DNA from: Anaerolineae bacterium
GTDB lineage: Bacteria; Chloroflexota; Anaerolineae; UBA4142; SHND01
Assembly: GCA_021463195.1 (NCBI GenBank)
Contig: JAJTXZ010000049.1
Location: 1 to 37,889, forward strand
Direction of reading: 5' to 3'
DNA length: 37,889 nt
In this document: positions 17,779-26,023 of the stretch, piece by piece
Layout: each line of letters starts with the position of its first letter
Position numbering within the stretch: the stretch's first letter is position 1
Made by a program: the position numbers and the translations under genes
The notes under the pieces: model-generated
Database searches by the model: none
What the model saw: only the letters and a program-made list of their open reading frames with translations
What the model was told of the DNA's origin: nothing

Positions 17779-18702
17779 TCAAGGCAAACGCTTGGCGAAA
17801 TCATCGAGCGTATCATCATACGAAACTCGAATGCGCGGCAGCGTCAAGAGCAAATCGGATTGCTGCTCATAACCGCAGCACAAAATGACTGCCGCTTGAT
17901 ATCCCGCCGCTTGCGTCTCGGCGACGATGCGCGCATCGAACGCGCCATACGGATACGATAAAGCGAGAACGGGCTGCCCCAATTTTTCCTCCATCAGCGC
18001 CTTGCTCGCGCGCAACTGTTGTCGCGCTTCAGGCAAACTAATTTTGGTCAAATCTTCGTGACTGATGGTATGTCCGCCAAACTCCATCCCCGCGCGACTC
18101 ATTTCGCGCGCCTGCTCCCAATTCAACAGTAATTCGCCGCCCGCCGTCGCGTAATTCGTTGGCACAAAAAAAACGCCGACCATGTTGCGCTTTTGCAATT
18201 CTGGAAACGCGACTGTATACGCGTCAATCCAGCCGTCGTCAATCGTCAAAATAATTGGCTGTGTTGGCAGCGGCGCGCCGCGTTCAAAAAAATCCACCAA
18301 CTGTTTGAACGTAATCGTGTGAAAACCGCGCGTCTGCAAATAATCCAGCTGCGTCGCGAACTGTTCCGGCGCGACGGTCCACGTCCGTAATAGTTCGCTT
18401 GCGCCCGCGGGCAGCGGATTGAAATGATGATACATCAAAATAGGAATGACCACCGTCTCGCCTGCCGCGGGTGGCGTGATGAATGCCGTCGGCGTGGGCG
18501 CGGGAGTCTGTGTCGCAACGCGCGTTGGCGTCGCGGTCGGCGGTGGCGGCGTGTGAGAGGGCGTCGCGGTAATAACAATCACGCGCGGCGATACGGGCGG
18601 CAGCGGCGTTGTCACAACGACAGACTCGGCGCCCGCGCAGCCCAACAAACTCGCGCTCGCCAGCCAAAGCCACACACTCAAGCTAAAGATGGATGCTTTC
18701 AT
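17779..18702 (-). CDS. Polysaccharide deacetylase lipoprotein (CE4/NodB domain)
   Basis: A 307-residue lipoprotein. A type II signal ends in SLLGC (Cys22). A Pro/Thr-rich spacer follows to about residue 85, then a NodB-homology domain. Metal/catalytic motifs are TIDDG (Asp155, Asp156) and the H-x3-H pair His211/His215 in GGHTISHED; YPYGAFD is the third motif. It should remove N-acetyl groups from a cell-surface glycan. The ATG at 18702 starts the signal peptide. It is divergent from the DedA-like gene, and it is the first - strand gene downstream of the riboswitch-like RNA at 19.6 kb, although an opposite-strand gene lies between. Confidence 0.88.
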   Translation of the reverse strand: MKASIFSLSVWLWLASASLLGCAGAESVVVTTPLPPVSPRVIVITATPSHTPPPPTATPTRVATQTPAPTPTAFITPPAAGETVVIPILMYHHFNPLPAGASELLRTWTVAPEQFATQLDYLQTRGFHTITFKQLVDFFERGAPLPTQPIILTIDDGWIDAYTVAFPELQKRNMVGVFFVPTNYATAGGELLLNWEQAREMSRAGMEFGGHTISHEDLTKISLPEARQQLRASKALMEEKLGQPVLALSYPYGAFDARIVAETQAAGYQAAVILCCGYEQQSDLLLTLPRIRVSYDDTLDDFAKRLP

Positions 18703-18709
18703 TTTTTGT

Positions 18710-18738
18710 TTGACACGCAAACGCTATCGTGGGACAAT
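18710..18738 (+). promoter_or_regulatory. Promoter of the DedA/VTT gene
   Basis: A consensus TTGACA (18710-18715) is 17 bases from GACAAT (18733-18738), 11 bases before the ATG at 18750. The gene would have a very short leader. Confidence 0.6.
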
Positions 18739-18749
18739 CGTCTCACCCT

Positions 18750-19331
18750 ATGGCAGCCGTCCCCCCTCCACCGCCACCACAACGTTTGCGTCTGATTCAA
18801 ATTCTCACAATTCTGATTCTACTCTTTGCCTTTGCGGCAACTGTTTTTTTTCTATTTGACGCTGAACGACGCGCGCAGCTCGAAAACTTGATAAATTCGC
18901 CGCTGGGTTTGATAGTCATTTTTTTTCTATCGCTCATCAGCAACGCGACGCTGATCCTGCCTGTGCCGGGCATTGCGCTCACCGCGCTCGCCGCCACCGC
19001 CGGCAATCCGCTCGCCATCGGCATCGCCGCCGGTTTGGGTCAAGCGCTCGGCGAAACCACCGGCTATCTAGCGGGTTATAGCGGACAGCAATTAATCGAA
19101 AATTCGCCGCGCTATGCGCGCATGGCAAGTTGGATGCAGCGTTATGGCGCATTGACCATTTTTGTTCTGGCGGTCATTCCCAATCCCGTTTTTGACGTTG
19201 CCGGCATTGTGGCGGGCGCGCTGCGAATGCGCTTTTGGCTTTACTTGAGTGTAACGATTGTGGGCAAAACGCTAAAAAATGTCGCGCTCGCGTACGCCGC
19301 CGCGACGGGCTTTGATTGGCTGATGGGCTAA
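18750..19331 (+). CDS. DedA/VTT (SNARE-associated) family membrane protein
   Basis: A 193-residue polytopic membrane protein. After a proline-rich cytosolic start (PPPPPPQR), a first helix lies at about 15-37. The VTT domain then shows the re-entrant pattern with ILPVPGIALTALAATAGNPL, GLGQALGETTGYLAGYSG and a second half with IPNPVFDVAGIVAGALRM. Family members act in lipid flipping and membrane homeostasis; the specific substrate is not evident. Length is normal for the short DedA-like group. It ends before a clear terminator. Confidence 0.85.
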   Translation: MAAVPPPPPPQRLRLIQILTILILLFAFAATVFFLFDAERRAQLENLINSPLGLIVIFFLSLISNATLILPVPGIALTALAATAGNPLAIGIAAGLGQALGETTGYLAGYSGQQLIENSPRYARMASWMQRYGALTIFVLAVIPNPVFDVAGIVAGALRMRFWLYLSVTIVGKTLKNVALAYAAATGFDWLMG

Positions 19332-19366
19332 CATCCATATTATAACGCGCCGTCGCAACACAGCAA

Positions 19367-19401
19367 GACGCCGCGCGTAAATCTTACACGCGGCGCCTTT
19401 A
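19367..19401 (+). terminator. Terminator after the DedA/VTT gene
   Basis: A 12-bp stem with one A/C mismatch (GACGCCGCGCGT with ACACGCGGCGCC) and loop AAATCTT, followed by TTT. Confidence 0.75.
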
Positions 19402-19402
19402 T

Positions 19403-19434
19403 AAAAGACAAGACATCGCGCTGTAGCGCGATGC
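19403..19434 (-). terminator. Minus-strand terminator ending the structured RNA
   Basis: On the - strand CATCGCGC-TACA-GCGCGATG is followed by TCTTGTCTTTT. It lies about 125 bases downstream of the riboswitch-like fold and is not preceded by a convincing ORF. Confidence 0.6.
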
Positions 19435-19559
19435 CTCGCCTTTACCACCCGATTAAGGAGAACCACCCTGTCACCAAACGCTGACAAAATTACTGACAGC
19501 GCCGATTCGTTTCAGCGCGTTCCACCCAACGCGCTAACGCAATCTCATTTTAAGGATCA

Positions 19560-19693
19560 GGCGGGGAATAGAGCTTGAACCCTCCGACTGGGGTGCGCTC
19601 TTACGAAACTTGTCAGGGCCGGATATTCGTAGCCTCGCTCCGCTTCACCCTTTTTGGCATCCCCCAACCTGTCGCCCATAGAATATCGTCGGC
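19560..19693 (-). ncRNA. Candidate structured RNA, possible c-di-AMP (ydaO-type) riboswitch
   Basis: Read on the - strand, the segment contains GGGGGATGCC, an A-run, GGGTGAAGC and later GGCCCTGACAAGTTTCGTAA. This order resembles the conserved blocks of the ydaO/yuaA c-di-AMP riboswitch (GGGGGAnCC, GGGGUGAA, CCCGACAGCU..C-UCGUA). CCGAC near the start can pair with GTCGG near the end to close the fold, and TACGAA/TTCGTA gives an internal helix. The usual GUAGGG block is missing, so the family assignment is tentative. Other - strand structure follows until a terminator at 19403-19434. No - strand gene starts after it. Confidence 0.4.
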
Positions 19694-19722
19694 AGATTAG
19701 CAAAAAATGAGAGACGAGTAAA
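19694..19722 (-). promoter_or_regulatory. Candidate promoter for the structured RNA
   Basis: On the - strand TTTACT (19717-19722) and TAATCT (19694-19699) are 17 bases apart, with TGC giving an extended -10. It would start transcription at the left edge of the fold. The remainder of 19723-19850 shows no gene. Confidence 0.4.
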
Positions 19723-19850
19723 AAATCAGTAAATCTAAAAATACGCTTTTTCTAACGCCGCGCAAGCGAAAGAATTTGGGCGCGCTAGGTTTTAGTCAAT
19801 GCCAAGCGCGCGCTCGACGTAGAAGTTGCCGCGCGCGGCGGCGTTCTCGG

Positions 19851-21257
19851 CTACGGCAGCGGCAGCCACACCGTGAACGTGCTGCCCTTGCCCACTTCGG
19901 ATTCCACTTGAATGTTCCCGTTGTGCGCGTCCACGACCGATTTGGCAATCGCCAAGCCCAACCCTGTGCCGCCCGCGTCACGCGAACGCGCCTTGTCCAC
20001 GCGATAAAAACGATCAAACAAATTGGGTATATGGTCCGGCGCGATTCCGATACCGGTATCATGCACTGAAATTTTCACCCACGCGTCATCTTTGGTCAAG
20101 CCCAATGTCACTTCGCCGCCCTGCGGTGTGTACTTGACGGCATTATCCACCAGATTCAGCAAGACTTGTTTCAAACGATCGCGGTCGCCCATAATGCTTG
20201 CCTGATCTTCGGCGCCCAACACAATTTTGACGCCGCGCGCGGTGAACTGCGCTTGGCGGTACACTTCCAACAGCAGCGTATCGAGTTCAATCGGCTGTTC
20301 CGCGATTGGAATGCCCGCGTCTTGACGCGCCAACAACAACAAATCGCTGACCATACGGCTCATGCGCGCGGTTTCCGAATCCATCGCGTCAACCATCTGC
20401 GCGCGTTCCAGCGGATCGTCCGCCGCGCCGCGTTTTAACAAATCCAAATTGCCGCGCACCGCCGTCAACGGCGAACGCAATTCATGCGACACATCCGCGA
20501 CAAAACGCTGCTGCGCGCGAAACAGTTCTTCAATACGCGCGAGCATTTCGTTAAACGTCAGCGCGAGCCGTCCCACTTCGTCAATTTTATTCGGCACGTC
20601 AATGCGGCGTCCCAAGTCGCGCGCGCGCGTGATTTTTTGCGCCGTCATCGTCACGCGATCAATCGGTTCAAGAATATTGCCCGCGATGAACCAACCGCCA
20701 ATCGTCGCCGTCGCCAACCCCGCCACGATGCTAATGATAATCAATGTCGCCAAGCCGCGCAGCGTGCTGTCCACCGTGCGCAGCGATTGCGCGAGTTGAA
20801 TGAAACCCACCACTTGGCCCGAACGCGTCGTAATCGGCGCTACGTACGCGCGCAGCCGAATGCCATTCACCGTAAAATCCGCCGGCGCGGTTTCGCCATT
20901 CTTGGCGCGTTCCAACTGCGCTTGCGAAATCACCAGCTGTTGATTGCCCAAATTTTCCGAGCGCGTAATCATATTGCCGTCGAGACTCGAAAGTTGGACA
21001 AAAATATCCGCCGTGGCAAACACATCCGCGTTGGGCAAAAACACGCCGCCGCGCCGAAACACTTCCCACGGGTCCTCTTGCAGCGTCAGAACAGTGGACA
21101 GACTGGCTTGAATATCATTGGCGCGCTGCTGAAGTTGACGGTCCACTTCTTGGTACGAAGTAATCGCGACCGTCGCGTACAACGCCGCGCCAAACAAGAT
21201 GAGGAGAAATGCCAAAAGTCCGACGTACCACAACGTCAGACGGAGACGGATGGACAT
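19851..21257 (-). CDS. Sensor histidine kinase (HAMP-HisKA-HATPase)
   Basis: A 468-residue membrane sensor. TM1 is at about 10-32, an extracytoplasmic sensing region runs to about 165, and TM2 is at 170-194. HAMP (about 195-245) and the dimerisation domain with His258 in DVSHELRSPLTAV follow. The ATPase domain has the N-box DNAVKYTP (Asn372), DTGIGI and GTGLGLAIAKS. It lies 95 bases downstream of its response regulator. The signal is not deducible from sequence. No terminator is obvious after the stop. Confidence 0.93.
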   Translation of the reverse strand: MSIRLRLTLWYVGLLAFLLILFGAALYATVAITSYQEVDRQLQQRANDIQASLSTVLTLQEDPWEVFRRGGVFLPNADVFATADIFVQLSSLDGNMITRSENLGNQQLVISQAQLERAKNGETAPADFTVNGIRLRAYVAPITTRSGQVVGFIQLAQSLRTVDSTLRGLATLIIISIVAGLATATIGGWFIAGNILEPIDRVTMTAQKITRARDLGRRIDVPNKIDEVGRLALTFNEMLARIEELFRAQQRFVADVSHELRSPLTAVRGNLDLLKRGAADDPLERAQMVDAMDSETARMSRMVSDLLLLARQDAGIPIAEQPIELDTLLLEVYRQAQFTARGVKIVLGAEDQASIMGDRDRLKQVLLNLVDNAVKYTPQGGEVTLGLTKDDAWVKISVHDTGIGIAPDHIPNLFDRFYRVDKARSRDAGGTGLGLAIAKSVVDAHNGNIQVESEVGKGSTFTVWLPLP

Positions 21258-21352
21258 ACGTAATCACAGCTACTTTTTTCGTGCGGAGCGAAAAGAATGC
21301 AAGTTAGAGGTTAAAACGTAAATCTTCAAAGCTTGCGAATCGCCAGAACGCA

Positions 21353-22027
21353 TCAGTCCTCGCGCAACGCGTAGCCGACGCCGCGCACCGTTTGAATCAA
21401 GCGCGCTTCGCTGTTCGCTTCCAATTTTGACCTTAGGTAGCGAATATACACTTCGAGAATATTCGATTCGCCGCCAAAATCATAACCCCAAATCCGATCA
21501 TAAATCAATTCACGCGACAAGACTTGGCGCGGATGCATGATAAAGAAATGCAGCAAATCAAATTCTTTGGTTGTCAAATCAATCTTGCGGCCCGCGCGCG
21601 TCACCTCACGCGTTTTGGTATCCAATGACAAATCAGCAAAACGATAAGTCGTTTGATCCACCGGTTTGTTGCGGCGCAAAAGCGCTCTGACGCGCGCCAA
21701 CAATTCTTCAAACGCGAATGGTTTGACCAAATAATCGTCCGCGCCGCTTTCAAAACCTTTGACCTTGTCCGGCACGGTATCTTTGGCGGTCAGCATCAAA
21801 ATCGGCGTTTCGCCGCCCGAGCGCAATCGCCGCGCCACTTCCAAGCCGTCCAGCCCGGGCAGCATCACATCCAAAATAACCAAGTCAGGCACATTGTCGC
21901 GCGCCGCCTTCAAGCCCGCTTCGCCATCGTAGGTTACTTCGATTTTGTATCCTTCGTACGCCAAACCGCGTCGCAAAAAATCCGCGATTTTTATTTCGTC
22001 TTCAATGATTAGGATTCGCTCTGCCAT
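21353..22027 (-). CDS. OmpR/PhoB-family response regulator
   Basis: A 224-residue regulator. The receiver domain has Asp9/Asp10 acidic pocket residues, phospho-acceptor Asp53 (VILDVMLPG), Thr80 and Lys102 (LVKPF). The winged-helix output domain spans about 127-222 ([32 protein letters not shown]). It partners with the downstream histidine kinase. The ATG at 22027 begins [11 protein letters not shown]; the longer frame upstream would translate the -10 box. That box (TATAAT) is only 6 bases before the ATG, so the mRNA may be leaderless. Confidence 0.94.
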   Translation of the reverse strand: MAERILIIEDEIKIADFLRRGLAYEGYKIEVTYDGEAGLKAARDNVPDLVILDVMLPGLDGLEVARRLRSGGETPILMLTAKDTVPDKVKGFESGADDYLVKPFAFEELLARVRALLRRNKPVDQTTYRFADLSLDTKTREVTRAGRKIDLTTKEFDLLHFFIMHPRQVLSRELIYDRIWGYDFGGESNILEVYIRYLRSKLEANSEARLIQTVRGVGYALRED

Positions 22028-22033
22028 ACTCTG

Positions 22034-22039
22034 ATTATA
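22034..22039 (-). promoter_or_regulatory. -10 box of the response-regulator gene
   Basis: A consensus TATAAT on the - strand with only 6 bases to the ATG. No good -35 is present; a perfect palindrome (22053-22076) occupies that region and could be an operator. Confidence 0.5.
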
Positions 22040-22052
22040 ATTCAATTTTGTT

Positions 22053-22083
22053 TGTTTGGCGCGAGTGCGCCAAACATTTTTTT
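22053..22083 (+). terminator. Strong hairpin with + strand T-run between two - strand genes
   Basis: A 10-bp perfect stem, TGTTTGGCGC/GCGCCAAACA, with loop GAGT is followed on the + strand by seven T residues. Both flanking genes are on the - strand. It could block antisense transcription, or the palindrome could be an operator for the adjacent regulator gene. Confidence 0.55.
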
Positions 22084-24964
22084 ACGGCGCGATCGTCAAA
22101 CCCTCGATTAAAACGCGGTCGCCCTGCCCCACGCCATCGGCGTCGAATACGGGCAGCCGCTGTCCGGACAACGGATCATAAAATCCGATTTCAACCGCTG
22201 CCGCGCCAACTGGCGCATCGGCGGCAAGGTCAAACACAAGCGTATCCGCGATAAATTCATTCGCGACCCAACCATCCGTCGGCGCCTCGCCATTCAACGG
22301 CGGCGCGTCTTTTTGGCCAATCACTTTGCCATTGGCATCCAAAACATGCGCGAACATTGTGTACGATTTATCCGCCGATTTCAACGCGCGCCAATAACAA
22401 GTCAACGCAAAAGATTGTCCTGCGCGCAATGCTGTTTGCGGCAAATCGTAACCGACCAATTCAATGGCGTCGCCGAAACGCGCGACGCGCGCGTTGGATG
22501 GATTCGGTTTTTCAAAAGTATGCGCGCGCCCCACAATCTCAATCCCCGCAATCGGCGCGCCCTCCGCGCGCCCCACCGCTTGTCCGTCCGGCGTCCACAA
22601 TGATACGCGCACGAGCGCCTTGCCCGTGGGCGCGTCAGGCGGAATTTCGAGAAAATGAATCGAGCGCACATAATCGCCCGCGCGCCATTGGCGCGTCGGA
22701 TAAATGCCTTTGAGCAAAGTCTCTTCGACGCGCGCGATTTCTTGGCCCGTCTCGGTTGTCGCGTCAAGGCGCAATCTATAATTCGTCGCCAGTTTCGCGT
22801 TCGCAAACCAAAACAACGTCACTTGCCATTTCGCGCCGCGCGCCACACTGTCCGCCGCATCGCTGCCCAATAAATGCGCCTCGCCAAATTTCGCTTTGGA
22901 TGGATACACAATCGGCAGCTCTGGTTTCGTTTTCGGAACCTCGCCGCGCGCAATGTCAACCGTCCCCAACGCGACGGAGGACGCGGGCGGCGCGTCGTTT
23001 TTCGTCAGCGGAAGCGCGCCGTGCGCCGACGATAACAAGAGCTTGAACGTATAAGTTTGCGGAAGCGCGTCAGCCGGAATCGGCAGCGGCAAGCGCGTCA
23101 CAACCATATCGCCGCGCTGCCATTGCGAAGGCGTATAGCCCAAGGATGCCGCCTCGCTCCAACTATAGCCGCTGTCGTCGGACAATTCACCAACCCACTG
23201 CAACGCGTCCGCATCCGTCACTTGCGGCGCGGCGATTTGCCACCACACTTGCGCGTCCAGAGTTTCGCCCGCGCGCGCGCCTTGCGGCAAATCCACCGCC
23301 TGAATTTTGATTTGTTCGTCCGCCGCGCGCGCGAGCGTTTCACCGCCGCGCGCCACGCGCAGAGAATCAAAATCCGCCGCCGTCAATTTATAAATTTGGA
23401 CTTCGGGCGCGCCATCCGCGAGACGACTTTCAAACACCGGCGCGCTTGACAAAAAATTTTTCGCAAACGTTTCGGTCACCGGCCCGCTGCGTGGATTTAC
23501 CACGAACGCGTCCGCGCGCGCGGGCAAGACAAAAGTATCCGCGCCCTGAAAAAATTGCGCGCGCGTCGGTTGGCGCGCGATGAGATTGAACGCGCCGCGG
23601 TCCAAATCATTGGCGAATTCCGCCGAGACCAACGCGCGCGCGTCGCCCTGATGTTCGTCCAACCAACGCGCCGCGGTCGCTAAATCCGCGCGCTGAATCA
23701 AACGCACTTCAGGGTTATTCGTCCACGTCACAAAATATGCCTGCATGCCGCCGAATGCCGCGAGCAAAATCAACAGCGCCGTCGCGGCGCCGCCAAACAG
23801 CTTGGCGCTGCCGCCCCAACGCGCCGCGCTCCACGCGCGAATTTCTTGCAACGTCAGCGCGGGCAAAATGAACGCCGCGCCGATGGCGCCAACCGCGCGA
23901 TGCTGCGACAAATCGCTGCCGCTCAAAATGCTCGGCAGCAACATGACGACCAGCCAAATCAAAACGAACGCGTACGCCGCGCGCTTGATTCGCCATAACG
24001 CGATGGCGATGCCCGCGTAAAATAAAAGCGCCCAAAACGGGTCAAAGATCGGGCGCAGCGCGACGTTATAACGCCATTCCGGATCGCCGCTGACGCCAAA
24101 CATGCCAAACACGCGCGCCACATTCGTCAGCATCGGCAGCGCGTTGCCTTGACGCAGCGCATCCATATCGCCGCTCAAATCGCCAAGCCGCGCCAACGCG
24201 GTTTCAGGATGCGTCGTGATGAAAAAAAACAGCGGCGCGTAAATCAGGCCCGCGAAAATAAACAGCGTCGGAATCGTCCACCAAATTTTTTGCCAACGCG
24301 CGCGATGAAATACGAGCGTGTACAAGATAAACAGCGCCAACGCAAGCGGCACAAAGATTCCCGAACGATACGTGTACGCCGCGAGGCCTGCCAAGAAGCC
24401 CGACAATAAAAGTAGCCAACTCTTTTGGCGCGTCCAACCGCGCCAGAACGCGTAAAATGTCGCGGCAGCTAATAAATATACGCTGATAGTGTGCAGCCCG
24501 ATGCGCGATTCGTACAAACTCCAAAATGAAAACGCGATGCCCGCGGCGGCAAAGAACGCGATAAACGCGCCGCGCGCGCGCCCCGCGTCGGTTGGCGCAT
24601 CGAATTGGTCGGATTCAAACGAAAACGCGTCGCGCGCGAAGAGATAGGTCAACACCAGCGCGCCAAATCCGCACACCGCCGCCGCGCCGCGCAACGCCCA
24701 CACATTTTCGCCAAATAATTTAAACAGAGCCGCGACGAAATACATAAATAACGGTTCATTGCCGCGATTCAATTCAAAAAAAATCGGATATTCGCCGCGC
24801 AAGATGGTTTGAGCAAAGTTGGCGACAAACACTTCGTCATGCTGGACACCGGGCGGAAATTGGTCGAGCGCGACAAAACGCAGCGTCAAGGCGCTTGCCA
24901 ACACCGCGAGGCCGAGCCACGTCAACACAGAAATTTGTTTCAGACGCGCGCGCAATTCATTCAT
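22082..24964 (-). CDS. GT39-family membrane glycosyltransferase with beta-sandwich tail
   Basis: A 960-residue protein related to ArnT/PMT lipid-linked sugar transferases. A first membrane helix at 13-33 is followed by the catalytic acidic motif in PPGVQHDEVF (Asp43, Glu44). About 11-12 membrane helices extend to about residue 400. The remaining ~500 residues are extracytoplasmic and contain three related modules with patterns like LRAGQSFALTCYWRA and PTDGWVANEFIADTLVF. Predicted to glycosylate proteins or envelope polymers from a polyprenyl-phosphate sugar; donor and acceptor are unknown. A TATAAT lies 8 bases before the ATG. Confidence 0.85.
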   Translation of the reverse strand: MNELRARLKQISVLTWLGLAVLASALTLRFVALDQFPPGVQHDEVFVANFAQTILRGEYPIFFELNRGNEPLFMYFVAALFKLFGENVWALRGAAAVCGFGALVLTYLFARDAFSFESDQFDAPTDAGRARGAFIAFFAAAGIAFSFWSLYESRIGLHTISVYLLAAATFYAFWRGWTRQKSWLLLLSGFLAGLAAYTYRSGIFVPLALALFILYTLVFHRARWQKIWWTIPTLFIFAGLIYAPLFFFITTHPETALARLGDLSGDMDALRQGNALPMLTNVARVFGMFGVSGDPEWRYNVALRPIFDPFWALLFYAGIAIALWRIKRAAYAFVLIWLVVMLLPSILSGSDLSQHRAVGAIGAAFILPALTLQEIRAWSAARWGGSAKLFGGAATALLILLAAFGGMQAYFVTWTNNPEVRLIQRADLATAARWLDEHQGDARALVSAEFANDLDRGAFNLIARQPTRAQFFQGADTFVLPARADAFVVNPRSGPVTETFAKNFLSSAPVFESRLADGAPEVQIYKLTAADFDSLRVARGGETLARAADEQIKIQAVDLPQGARAGETLDAQVWWQIAAPQVTDADALQWVGELSDDSGYSWSEAASLGYTPSQWQRGDMVVTRLPLPIPADALPQTYTFKLLLSSAHGALPLTKNDAPPASSVALGTVDIARGEVPKTKPELPIVYPSKAKFGEAHLLGSDAADSVARGAKWQVTLFWFANAKLATNYRLRLDATTETGQEIARVEETLLKGIYPTRQWRAGDYVRSIHFLEIPPDAPTGKALVRVSLWTPDGQAVGRAEGAPIAGIEIVGRAHTFEKPNPSNARVARFGDAIELVGYDLPQTALRAGQSFALTCYWRALKSADKSYTMFAHVLDANGKVIGQKDAPPLNGEAPTDGWVANEFIADTLVFDLAADAPVGAAAVEIGFYDPLSGQRLPVFDADGVGQGDRVLIEGLTIAP

Positions 24965-24972
24965 AATTTTGG

Positions 24973-25001
24973 ATTATACAAGAACCAGCCGCGCGTAAAA
25001 A
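24973..25001 (-). promoter_or_regulatory. Candidate promoter of the GT39 gene
   Basis: A consensus TATAAT (24973-24978) has a 17-base spacer to TTTTTA (24996-25001). Only 8 bases separate the -10 from the ATG, predicting a leaderless or near-leaderless mRNA. Confidence 0.5.
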
Positions 25002-25014
25002 AGCGCGCGGCGCA

Positions 25015-25045
25015 CAAAAAAGGGCGACAGTAACCCTGTCGCCCT
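25015..25045 (-). terminator. Terminator after the Pro/Thr-rich membrane protein gene
   Basis: On the - strand a 9-bp stem GGGCGACAG/CTGTCGCCC is followed by TTTTTT. It separates this gene from the GT39 gene. Confidence 0.85.
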
Positions 25046-25062
25046 CGTCAGCGTGCCATCGC

Positions 25063-25923
25063 TTATGGCAATTTAAAGGTAAAGGTAGCGCTCGGCGGGC
25101 TGAGCGGCTCAAAAGCGCCGCTTTGACACGCTTGCGCGCTCGCCGCGCGGACAATGGTGACATTCCAGTGAAATTCCGCGTTGACCGCTTGAGTGCGATA
25201 ATCGTCCACATTTACGCCCGAGCGCTGGTCCACACTATTTTCATGTGTGCACAAGACCAGACGCGCTTCCGCGTTCTTGTCCTTGTCCATGAACGTGACA
25301 GCGAGCCGATAAAATTGATCGGGCGGTAAATTCGCAGGCACCGCCAAATTACCAAATTGGTCCACGCCCCAGCTGAAACGCACCTTGTTCGAACCGATGC
25401 TGTCGCCATTCGGCGGCACATTCAACGCGGGCGCGAGATAAATAAATTGAGGCGTCGGCAATGGTTCTGTCGGCGACACGATTATTTCGGTCGGCTGGAC
25501 GACGGCTTGGGTTGGCGTCGGCGGCGCGACGGTCGGCGGGGCGCTTGTGACCGCTGGAGTGGTGGGCGCGACAGTGGGCGGCGACAATGTTTGCGTCGGC
25601 GTCAAAGTCGTGGTCGCAATGATAATGGGCGGCGTATACGGCACAACAGTCGGCTCTATAATATCCGTTGGTTCAACGGGTGGGTTCGGACCGATAAAGG
25701 CGTTAATGCCGGCGACTGCCGCAATGAGCAGTGTAAAACCGCCCATCACCAACACGGCGCGAAAAGCGCGGTCGCTGGCTTGCTCTTGTTCCAAGGTAAA
25801 GAGCGTTGTGCGCGCGGCATGCCGCGCGTCAAAGAGCATCTTGATGCCAAACAGGATGCCAACCACGCCGAGCAGATAAATCCAGATGGCAAAGGAATCT
25901 AAAAATGAGAGAAACGCGGTCAT
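25063..25923 (-). CDS. Membrane-anchored Pro/Thr-rich protein of unknown function
   Basis: A 286-residue protein with two N-terminal membrane helices (about 9-30 and 55-75). A long linker of P, T, V and A (about 80-160) with repeated PTxxP-type units follows, then a C-terminal extracytoplasmic domain of about 125 residues (FIYLAPALNVPPNGDSIGS to the end). The tail has two Cys (LVLCTHE, QACQSG) that might form a disulfide. The opening LAPxxxxxxxG of the tail resembles carbohydrate-binding or Ig-like modules seen in this phylum, but I cannot name the fold. It has its own promoter and terminator. Confidence 0.75.
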   Translation of the reverse strand: MTAFLSFLDSFAIWIYLLGVVGILFGIKMLFDARHAARTTLFTLEQEQASDRAFRAVLVMGGFTLLIAAVAGINAFIGPNPPVEPTDIIEPTVVPYTPPIIIATTTLTPTQTLSPPTVAPTTPAVTSAPPTVAPPTPTQAVVQPTEIIVSPTEPLPTPQFIYLAPALNVPPNGDSIGSNKVRFSWGVDQFGNLAVPANLPPDQFYRLAVTFMDKDKNAEARLVLCTHENSVDQRSGVNVDDYRTQAVNAEFHWNVTIVRAASAQACQSGAFEPLSPPSATFTFKLP

Positions 25924-25972
25924 GAGGCAAAAGGGTACAACGGTTCAGTCGGCTGCAAAAGCGGCGCGCGGC

Positions 25973-26000
25973 ATTGTAAAGGTGTTTGCATCGAAAACAA
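25973..26000 (-). promoter_or_regulatory. Promoter of the Pro/Thr-rich membrane protein gene
   Basis: TTGTTT (25995-26000) and TACAAT (25973-25978) on the - strand with a 16-base spacer, about 50 bases before the ATG. Confidence 0.5.
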
Positions 26001-26023
26001 AATTGGTCGCGCCGCGCGGCGCA

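Noticed and set aside
19272-19487. 71-residue - strand ORF downstream of the structured RNA
   Set aside because: It crosses two terminator hairpins, overlaps the DedA gene antisense, and is Arg/Val-rich without a ribosome site.
19560-19640. tRNA on the - strand, from GGGTTCAAGCTC
   Set aside because: The T-stem does not pair, and no acceptor stem or CCA end can be found.
19595-19650. SRP RNA on the + strand, from GTCAGGGCCGGA
   Set aside because: The GGAA tetraloop and the matching AGCAGCC strand are missing; the flanks do not pair as in SRP domain IV.
19560-19700. RNase P RNA on the - strand, because of GTAAGAGCGCACC and GGGTGAA
   Set aside because: The essential P4 sequences (GAGGAAAGTCC and ACAGAA..CGGCTTA) are absent and the spacing between matched parts is wrong.
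19776-19850. Remnant coding sequence after the histidine kinase stop (NFYVERALGID on the - strand)
   Set aside because: Too short, no start or ribosome site, and not an obvious continuation of the kinase.
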